A stretch of DNA of 64,000 nucleotides. It comes from Craterostigma plantagineum. Lineage: Eukaryota; Streptophyta; Magnoliopsida; Lamiales; Linderniaceae. This document shows, one piece after another, positions 56,129-64,000 of this stretch. Position 1 is the stretch's first letter; every line of letters begins with the position of its first letter. The position numbers and the translations under genes are program-made. Under the pieces are notes generated by a model. That model was given only the letters and a program-made list of their open reading frames with translations. It searched no databases and had not been told where the DNA came from. Location of the stretch: NCBI GenBank assembly GCA_027422505.1, contig JAPQWV010000307.1:655240-719239 (forward strand). Reading direction: 5' to 3'.

Positions 56129-58024
56129 GCTTTTTAGTGATTCCAGGTCTGTGAAAGTGGATGCTTTTCAAGAAGATCTTCCAACTATTACTTCGAACTC
56201 TGCTCTCGAAGATTTAGCGAATGAAATAGATGGCCTACCTTCTTTTGGAACTAGAGACGCTTCTTCGAGCCCGATCCAGACAACTTCCATTCGGAGAAGA
56301 CGAATCTAGCGAAACGGAGAAGATGGCTAAACCCTAGCCCTCTCTCGACCGAACGGCACGTGATCAAGCATCATTAACGACCGAAGTTGCCAACCGTGTC
56401 CACCTCTCCAAACCTCACATCGGACTCCCCGATACCAACACAAGGTTGATCCAAATAGGGGGAGTTTCGGTTTTGTGCACTTTCACGGGAGAGATGGAAC
56501 GCAGAATTTTTAAAACGGGTGGAACTTCGTACATCTTACCGCATTTAGGAGAAGAACTTCAAGAAGATTCAAAAAAAAAAAAATTCGATGCTCAGAAGAC
56601 CGGGTGAGCTTGAAGATTTTCTAAAGAGGAGATTTCGAGGACTCGATGACTCTTTCAATTGCAAGACGAAGACAACCCATGCAATGTTGAAAATTGAATA
56701 CAAAGGGAGAGATTGTGGAACTATTTATTGTATTCAATTAATAGAGTTGCCTTAGTCTTGCTATGCAAATTCGTAGTCTTGTGCTAAATTGTGACTAGTC
56801 ATACTTTAGGGTACATGTGTAAATATACCATAATAGATGGTATATATAAGGAGCTCCTTATGAAATAAAGAGTCGTTGTACAAGGAAAATCAGATTGGAA
56901 AATTTAAATAAAAAAATTTTTTAGAGAGAAAATTTGCCAACCCTTGCTTGAGCTCCAAGTTATTGTCTCTCTCAAGCTTCAATGGTAAATCTCATACGTT
57001 AGCTTCGAATTTCTTAGATTTACTATTCGATTCTTCTAAATTCGATCTAGGTTGGATAATTGGGGACTAACACGTAATTTTAATACGTGGTTATAATGTC
57101 AATTACTATACAACTTTGTTAAATGTAAAGTTTAATAACGAAATTTAAGTTGTAATATTCCAAATAAAATTCGAATTTAAGCAAGAATATAATAATGAGA
57201 CAAATGAAGGTGGGCTATATTATTGTCGAACTTGGGGTAAAAGTCTCAGGGATAAACATGGATAAGCATGGGTTGCTTAAGCATTAGGAAAGTGAGATCA
57301 CCACCTTGTCCCATCGGTTGTGTTTCGATGGTTTTAGTGCTTATCTAACATTTCTAATATCCAAAGTATTAGTAAGAAACCTTAAGAACAGAATAAAGAA
57401 TGTGGAATAGAAAGAGCCTTCCAACGAAAAACTCACACAAGTTGGAGATATTAAATGTGAAGGAGGTATGATCTTAACAACAATACGAATAATCTCTATA
57501 ATTATAGTATGTTTTATATGGTCTTTTCATGTGTCATGCGAATATTTTTGAAAGAAATAGATAGGTGCTTAAACTGAAGTTTTGATTGAGAAATTCTATT
57601 GAAGAGTTGAACCTCAAGGTGTTAGGAGAGCTTCGACCACTCAACATAGTTTGGAATTTTAAACAATTTCAGCAAATACTATGTGGAAGGCAACTAGGGT
57701 TTGTGGCTATAGAATAGTCGTGACTCTAATAAAATTATACCACGAAACAAGCTAGGATTTTAGAACTTTGAAACATCTGTAGAAACAGCTTACAGTTGGT
57801 GAGTTAAAAGGATGTCTATTAGGGTTTGATATTTTGAGTGTACCACTTTCTGGGATTAGAATTATTTTTGAAGATGACTTCGAAGGTGTATGAGTCTTAA
57901 TGATTTGCGAAAGTTACTATTTGAGGGTTTGGTTTTGAAGGTTTTCGAAATTCTATAGTTTGATTTTTGTACGGTACGTTTGATAGTGTTTTAAGAGTTT
58001 CGAATGTAATGGTGTTTATGACTT
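56129..58024 (+). repeat. Array unit 8, continuous with the gypsy 5' LTR
   Basis: Even more single-base indels than unit 7. At GTGTTTATGACTT (58012-58024) it does not enter a G-run but continues into unique gypsy LTR sequence (TTCGAAAGATAG). Its gypsy portion (from 57073) is therefore the head of that LTR. Confidence 0.94.
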
Positions 58025-59867
58025 TTCGAAAGATAGATATTTTCGCAATAAGATGTTTTTTCGCGAATTTTAAGTTTCACGAATTGGGTATTTCACGAAT
58101 TAAGAATATTAAGTTTTAATAAATTTTTGGTATAATTTATAAATTTTCGCAACGTTTCGCGAAGTCTGAATCGAAAGAAAGTTTTCTTAATATTTGAGGT
58201 TCGCAAAAAGGTTTTGCAATTCGATTTCGAGTCGATTTTGCGGGCTAAAGGTTTTGCGAATTGTGAGTGTCCAAAAGTTCTCGCAGGCTAAATGATTTTC
58301 GAGGGCTGAATAGCAAGAGAGAAGGAGTGGGCTTCGCTGGCCTTTGAGATTTTCGAAACATGAAATAGGGGTTCGGGCCGAAAACTATTTCGCGGGCCAA
58401 TTGAGGGCTTCTCGCGGGCCTGAAGTAAAACTTTCAAATCAAGTTCGAAAGGAATTCGAAACGAAGTTCGAAAGGAATTTTGAAAACCCATTTCGAAATT
58501 CCTTTTGAAAATCATTTAGCTATTTGTCTCGGAAAACGTATGTGTGTAATTTCGAATTTTAAAGCTGAATAAAATTTTGAAACCAAGTACCATGTATTTC
58601 GCGAAATCTTTCGCTTTTAAATAAGATTTCCGAAACAAGCTTAGCTTTGAAACTTAGTCATTTTATTTCTTTACATTTCGAGAAATTATTACATGCACTG
58701 ATCTTAGAATTATTTCGCATGCATGAAGGTCCAGTACATTAGGAAATTTGCAAGATTTCTAATCTGCTTAACTAAAGACGACAGGTAGGTGAAACCCCTT
58801 CATCTACGACACGTAACCCTTCTATGTGAATTTCATGAATTATGTGATTATGTGAATTCAGTGAATTATGTTACTTGGCAAATTATGTGGATTATGTGTA
58901 TTATATTTCGTTGCCCGTCAGCATTCAATGTCAGTGCGTGGAAATGGAGTACCGTGCGAAACGATAACGTTTGGGGAGTGGACGAGTGGTGTTGGTCCAT
59001 GCATCGGGTAGAGGGTGGGTGTATGCCGCTCTAAAGAGACCTGAGTAAGCTGCCCGTGCTCCAGTACGTACCACTCTAATGAGACCTGAGTGTGCCGACC
59101 GAGCGATAGGATGGTGCTTGGGTGCGTGCCACTCTAAAGCGACCTGAGTTGGCTGACCGAGCGTTGGGGTAGTGGTTTGGGTGTATTCCGCTCTGAAGAG
59201 GCCTGAGTGGGCTGCCCCATGCTCCAGTACGTACCACTCTAAAGAGACCTAAGTGGGCCGATCGAGCATTAGGTATAGAGGGGAAAGTTCTAGCACGTAC
59301 CACTCTAAAGAGAACAGAGTGGGCCGACCGAGCTTGAACCTCAACTCGGGAATGGGCGACTCTAAAGAGACCTGAGAAGCCTTCCCATTCTAAAGCGACC
59401 TGAGCGAGATACTCGAGGGTGTATAGTGTTAAATTACGGGGAGTCGTGAGAGGTGATGGGTCGTGATGAGGGTCGAGCGTGCATGACATGAGGTGTATGG
59501 GGTGGGAACGAACGCACGCTGCATTCACGCATATTTCACCTACTGAGCAAATACCTCAGGTTTTTACGTGTTGTAGGTACTGAGCCCGATGCTGGTGCAC
59601 GTCGCGGTTGAGGCGAGCTGACGGCGGTGCTCCATGAACTTTTGAGGGCGAGGCTGTACATGGATGCGACCTGTGGAGCGACTTAGGTTTTGAATATTTT
59701 GGATATTCTGATATTTTGGGGCTACGGCCCATGTATAGTGATGACGATGTAGATGAAGTTAGTCGTAATGTATTTTATTTAAGAAAAGTTTCTAATTAAA
59801 CGGGTCTTCCGCGACTTACGTTGCAAAAATCCGCCAACTTAGCTTGTTAAAAGTGAGGATCGTTACA
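57073..59867 (+). repeat. Gypsy 5' LTR (about 2.8 kb)
   Basis: The head CGTAATTTTAATACGTGGTTATAATG corresponds to the 3' LTR head TGTAATATCCGTAATACGGGG. It directly follows the copia LTR end CTAACA in every unit. It ends GATCGTTACA two bases before the PBS. The middle has TTTCGCGAA-rich wording (58020-58700) and a minisatellite (59020-59410). Confidence 0.83.
59020..59410 (+). repeat. Minisatellite in the gypsy LTR, about 8 degenerate copies
   Basis: The core CCACTCTAAAGAGACCTGAG, often followed by TGGGCCGACCGAGC, recurs near 59026, 59071, 59129, 59188, 59234, 59300, 59358 and 59386 with spacing of 30-65 bp. The minus-strand reading frame here comes from the repeat. Confidence 0.85.
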
Positions 59868-59869
59868 GG

Positions 59870-59881
59870 TGGTATCAGAGC
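59870..59881 (+). other. Primer binding site, tRNA-Met type
   Basis: TGGTATCAGAGC two bases after the LTR end. It fixes orientation and the LTR boundary. Confidence 0.92.
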
Positions 59882-60029
59882 TTAGGATATAAATTCTATA
59901 GACTGTCCATGTACGACCGCTCAAAAGCGTGGAGGATCAGCCTTGCCTATAAGTTTTACGGTATGACGTGATTAATTGTTTATAATGATATATTTACTTA
60001 CGTGGCTAATTGTAGATAATAGTGGTAGA

Positions 60030-61270
60030 ATGCCGAAAACTCATCGAGAGACGTAGGTAGTTCGAGTCGTAGGGACGAACCTGAACCCCCGCTACATGAA
60101 CGCGACTCGACGATTATGAGGCTTACTGAACTGATCTAGCGACAATCGGATCAGATTAATGCTCTTATCCAACATCAATCTCCCTCCGCATCTCAACCGT
60201 TCTCCTCACGTGAACGTATAGAAGTCATAGGGGAATGGTTTCAGAAATTGAACCGTCCTACCTTGAGGATGCTATCGATCCTACCGTACCGATGATTGGC
60301 TGCGAACTATATGAGGACATGTTCCTTTACAGCCGAATCCCCGAAAATGAAAAAGTGTTATGCGCTGTCTCCGTGCTCCGCGGTAACACAGGTTTTGGTG
60401 GGACACCGTCTAAATCTTGGAGGACCCGATGACTATGTCAAGGGAAAGATTTGATTAACTGTTCCGCAACAAGTATTTAACCACCTACAATCGAACCCGA
60501 AAGATGAATTAATTCATCAACCTCAAACAACGCAAAAATCCCATCGCGAAATATATCTGTAGGTTTGAGGAATTGTCCCGCTTCGCCCCACACATGGTGG
60601 CGAATGATGCTCTAAAGATAGAACGATTCCAGGTAGGTCTCAAACCCGAGTTCTACCGAGATGTTAGCATGATAGGAACGCGAGGAGTAGCATTTGCTTA
60701 GGTGGCGGAACGAGCAATGGTTGCAGAACATGCGTCAGATCTTAGCAGCTCAGGAAGCGAAGAAGGAAAATGACAATCATCAAGGAAATAGAAATAATCG
60801 GAAACGGTAGTATTTAGAGGTAGGCCCCGGCAACAATCAGAGTTATTACCAAGGACCGCAAAATTGGCGACCAAGACCGAAACTGGGAGCAACTAATTTT
60901 CCGTTTCGACCCCCAACTATCAATCCCCAATGTCCGCAATGCGGGCGATACCATAGCGGCCTATGTTTTGGAGCCGGACTTAATTTCAACCCACAATGTT
61001 TCAAGTGCGGAAAGCTGGGAGATGTTGTCAATGAATGTTAAGAATACCGTCCCAGAAACCCAAGCCAAGTGCCAGTACGACCTCCGTTGGCACCAGCCCG
61101 GGTGTACGCTCTAACGAGCGAAGAAGAAGAACCGAACCCATCAAGGATGATGGGTATGTTGAAATGCTTCTAAGCATACGCATTCCTATATTAATTAATT
61201 CCGGAGTCGCATACTTATTCATGCCGAATAATTGTGTGACGTAAGTGAAAATAATTTCCGCTCTACTTAA
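60030..61270 (+). pseudogene. Gypsy gag and start of protease, broken
   Basis: ATG 60030 (MPKTHRE) leads through several stops. Gag core wording is at 60230-60700: IARYLQ-like stretches, FINLKQRKNPIAKYI, FEELSRFAPHMV, GLKPEFYRDVSM. Two CCHC-type knuckles lie at about 60925-61040: CPQCGRYHSGLC, and CFKCGKLGDVVNEC where the expected His is Asp. A stop directly follows. At 61190-61250 ILINSGVAYLFM matches the retropepsin box with Asp changed to Asn (normally DSG). Everything after the protease start is missing. Confidence 0.82.
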
Positions 61271-61572
61271 GTACAACCAGGTACCACTATTTCTCTGATA
61301 TACTCGATATCAGAGTTGCGCAGCGGAAGCGTGGTGGGAATATGAATAGGTATGCCTAGGGGACGTAGAAAATAGACGGGCAAAATCTAGGCTTAGAGGA
61401 TTCGTGGATTTTAAGGAACTAAGCATGAGCCACACATTTATATGTGTTGCTTAAAGGTAGGAATAAATTTCGGGGAATAGGATACGGACTAATCAGAGAA
61501 TAGGAGAAATCGTTACCCCGAGTTTCACCAATCGGCGAATTTCGTGGGCGAAATTCTTTTTAAGGGGGAGAT
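61271..61572 (+). other. Gypsy 3' end of interior and polypurine tract
   Basis: GAATTTCGTGGGCGAAATTC at about 61537 followed by TTTTTAAGGGGGAGAT is the typical end of a gypsy pol gene and PPT, joined after a large deletion to the gag remnant. TG of the 3' LTR follows at 61573. Confidence 0.78.
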
Positions 61573-62090
61573 TGTAATATCCGTAATACGGGGTTATAAT
61601 GTAAATTAACTATACAACTTTGTTAAATGTAAAGTTTAATAACGAAATTAAGTTGTAAAATTTCCAAAAAAAAAAATCGTATTTAAGCAATAATATAATA
61701 ATCAGATAAATGAAGGTGGGCTATATTTAGTTGTGGAACTTGGGCCTAAAAGTCTCAAGGATAAACTTGGATAATCATTAGGTTGCTTAAGCCTTAGGAA
61801 AGTGAGATCACCAGCTTGTCCCATCGGTTGTGTTTTGGATGGTTTTAGTGCTTATATAACATTTCCAATATCCAAAGTATTGAGTAAGAAAACCTTAAGA
61901 ACAAAATAAAGAACGTGGAATATAAAGAGACTTCCAACGAAAACTCACCCAAGTTGGAGACATCAAATGTGAAGGAGGTATGATCTTAACAACAATACAA
62001 TTATCTCTACAATTATAATCGTATGTTTTATATGGTCTTTTCAGGTGTCAAGGGAATATTTTGAAAGAATAGATAGGTGCTTAAACAGAA
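61573..62090 (+). repeat. Gypsy 3' LTR, truncated (518 bp kept)
   Basis: From TGTAATATCCG it matches the head of the 5' LTR and the gypsy part of each array unit up to AGATAGGTGCTTAAACAGAA, then homology stops. It is clearly more diverged from the array units than they are from one another. Confidence 0.87.
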
Positions 62091-63420
62091 CTTAATTCAA
62101 CAATTATCACATTTAACCCCTCAAGTTTTAGTTATTATACTTATACCGCTAATCATTATTTTTCTTTTATATAGATAAAATTATATTTCATCTACTAAAC
62201 ATAAATTATAAATTTCAAAACTAAAATTAAAACAATTATATTTTAACCACACGCATAGAGCGTGCAGATAGTACTAGTATCATGTATGCTTGAAGACCAC
62301 TTAAGAGAAGTTAGAGTTTTTAACAATATCATGACACGCGCGGTCTAACAACCAAAGGAAATAGAAAAAAGAATTAAAAAAAACTTATAATGGACTGATA
62401 GACAAATTACGAAATTTGAACCAAATTGATCCGTTTGATGGCTGTCAATTTGAATAGAAAAGTAACATGTGTCAACGCACGACTACTTGAAGTTAAGAGT
62501 AAAATAAAAGTATAAAAAAGAGCCAATAAATAATTTATCAAAAAATAATAAATAAAAAACAAAAAATATACCAAATTATTTTATTTTTATTTAGTCATTA
62601 ATAATAACAACTACTGAAGTTTATGGAGAACTGGGACTATTACATCCCGTCCCCGACCCACGCGGGGATTTCGACGGAAATGACACAGGTCGACATATGA
62701 TTGGCCAATTCTAAAACATCACAAACTAGCATAGGTATTATGTTAACTTTAATATATTACCACTTATGTTTTGTTGGCACGTGTATAATGCTTATACTAG
62801 ATAAATTAGCACCAAAGCTTAATCATAAATTAGTGTTGACTGTTAATTTATGATTTTTTTAAATCTTGACCAGTCGCATATCGACACGTATCATATTTCA
62901 TCTAAATTAACAGCGTACTAATGGAATGACTAAATTGGTTCAAATTTGACAACATCGAGGACTAAATCGATCCATGTGAAGCATCGGGAACTAAATTGGT
63001 CATTGATATAAACTTCGGGGAGTGTTTTGGGTTTTTCCAACTGTTAATTTTAAAAACGTGTTTCATACATATTGACTATTTTCGAACTCCCTAATTATAT
63101 CAACTTAGTATTTTTATCCTTTTTTTAAATAAAAACAAAAATAACATCTCAAATTGTAAACTAAAATACATAAGCCAACCATTCATACTTCATAGAAGAA
63201 AGAGCCAGGTCCGGCGCAAAAATTACATAAAAAAATCACACCTTCCTTTTGGTATAACCTGGAACCTTGAGCCATTGAGAAGATCATCATGGACTTTATC
63301 GAATTCTCCTCATCATAATGGCCACTCTTACCTTATCATTATACTAAAAAGATATCATGATGATTTATTTGCACATCATCAATCATGTATCAAGTGTACA
63401 TGAAGCTTGTTTATTATTTA
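62091..63420. other. Intergenic AT-rich sequence with transposon-end-like segments
   Basis: No gene. The stretch ending near 63045 (AGTGTTTTGGGTTTTT), read inverted, resembles the element end at 12770-12960 (AAACCCAAAATGGTCCC). A matching left end before 62640 is not clear. 62380-62500 has related wording. The rest is AT-rich. Confidence 0.4.
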
Positions 63421-64000
63421 TGTTGGGTTTTGAGCCCAAGATGGGCTTTTGGGCCCAAGTGGGTAATTAACCCACTAAAGAAGAGCTGAAACGATTTTGA
63501 TTAAATCGAGAACCGTCGTTCATCAAAACTCGAAATTGATTCAAGATTCATAATCTACGTTTCGAGGAGAATCCGTAGACTATTAATTGCTCAAAACCTA
63601 ATGGATTAATGAGAAATTAATTATTTAATCCGACCCAATAATAATAAATAATGTGGGTGGTGTGCAAGGGAAGGGATCAAATGTCCCACATTAGAAAAAC
63701 ACCTCAACTTTTTCCACTATATATATAGACACCCATCACTACTCATCACACAAGTGGTGGGCTCAAGTGGTGGGCTTAAGAGGTGGGCTCAATGGCCCAC
63801 GGCCGAGCCCGACCCAAGCCCATGCGGACGACCCGCTAGCCCAAGCCCAAACCCGAAACTAAATTTATGCTCCGGTGACGTGGCATTGATGATGACGTGG
63901 CACCGCCGATGATGTGGTGGCGAGAGGTTGGCCATGGGACGCGCGATGTGGCGATGACGCGACAGTATTGCTGACGTGGCGGATTCGATGACGTGTCAGT
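63421..64000 (+). repeat. Probable LTR start, running off the window
   Basis: Starts TGTTGGGTTTTGAGCCC, has TGTCCCACATTAG, a TATA box ACTATATATATAGACACC (about 63708-63726), three AAGTGGTGGGCT-like units (63752-63792) and a series of GATGACGTGGC words from 63870 on. These features are common in plant copia LTRs. The other end is outside the window, so whether it is a complete element is unknown. Confidence 0.5.

Larger units (their letters stand above)
42202..58024 (+). repeat. Tandem array of chimeric ~1.93-kb units joined by G-runs
   Basis: One partial and eight near-full units repeat with periods 370, 1927, 1941, 1952, 1929, 1939, 1937 and 1925 bp. Period differences come mostly from the G-run at each junction. 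Unit order: CTTTTTAGTGATTCCAGG start; ~590-bp segment with short non-conserved frames; PPT-like AAAGGGAGAGA; a ~360-bp copia-type LTR; ~950 bp from the start of a long gypsy LTR ending GTGTTTATGACTT; then the G-run. Units are nearly identical. The small frames repeated in every unit have no recognised domain and are not called genes. Confidence 0.95.
57073..62090 (+). mobile_element. Ty3/gypsy (Tekay-like) element with deleted pol
   Basis: 5' LTR 57073-59867, PBS, gag remnant, PPT and a 3' LTR truncated at about 62090. The ~1.7-kb interior has no reverse transcriptase, RNase H or integrase. Long LTRs (~2.8 kb), a tRNA-Met PBS and the CPQCGRYHSGLC gag knuckle fit Tekay/Del-type chromoviruses, an inference from gag and LTR only. 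The 5' LTR head is the part amplified in the array. Confidence 0.85.

Noticed and set aside
42202..58024. CRISPR array or rDNA/centromeric satellite
   Set aside because: Units are ~1.93 kb with no short repeat-spacer pattern, no rRNA sequence, and the content is clearly transposon derived. A centromeric role cannot be judged from sequence.
59076..59528. 150-codon minus-strand frame
   Set aside because: It is a translation of the minisatellite and LTR in the antisense direction.

Overview
The window is plant nuclear DNA, an angiosperm and probably a eudicot. It is almost entirely repeats. The grounds are plant-type LTR retrotransposons (Ty1/copia, and Ty3/gypsy of Athila and Tekay-like type), a plant Helitron, DUF1985/Ulp1 genes of the kind carried by plant transposons, several hAT-like MITEs, a plastid rpl16 fragment and one decayed TPD1-like peptide gene. 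No intact host gene, rRNA, tRNA or CRISPR array was found. Every coding stretch longer than about 150 codons is mobile-element derived and broken by stops or frameshifts.

Layout. 1-4233: 5' part of a minus-strand Ty1/copia element (integrase, protease, gag, PBS, 803-bp LTR). 4897-8392: a nested stack in which a TIR-like element holds a GAGCTC-rich repeat, which holds a ~2.4 kb solo LTR (target duplication TGAGC), which holds a hAT-like MITE. 8920-9387: a second hAT-like MITE with a perfect 8-bp duplication. 9780-10694: TPD1-like pseudogene with an LTR-like insertion in its intron. 10838-12270: a MITE split by a solo LTR (duplication CGGTT) of the same family as the first copia element. 13560-16430: unclassified retroelement remains ending in an LTR-like sequence. 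16430-21828: two related DUF1985 genes, the second with a Ulp1 (C48) cysteine-protease domain. 23182-25405: Helitron Rep gene, cut off before its helicase. 25394-35683: minus-strand Athila element, 3' LTR truncated against the Helitron, 5' LTR complete, itself inserted in a plus-strand copia element (35684-37828). 37993-39802: gag and protease remains of another copia element with an embedded ~118-bp plastid rpl16 fragment. 40300-42200: retroelement 3'-UTR-like sequence.

The most striking structure is 42202-58024: a tandem array of one ~370-bp partial and eight ~1.93-kb units. Each unit is a chimera (a copia 3' segment, PPT-like tract and complete LTR, then the first ~950 bp of a long gypsy LTR), and units are joined by pure or nearly pure runs of G up to 28 long. 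The last unit runs without a break into the rest of the gypsy 5' LTR (to 59867), PBS, gag remnant and truncated 3' LTR (to 62090), so the array arose at this locus. The final two units carry many single-base deletions that look like assembly error. From 63421 a further LTR begins and leaves the window.

All alignments were done by eye; divergence values are impressions, not computed.
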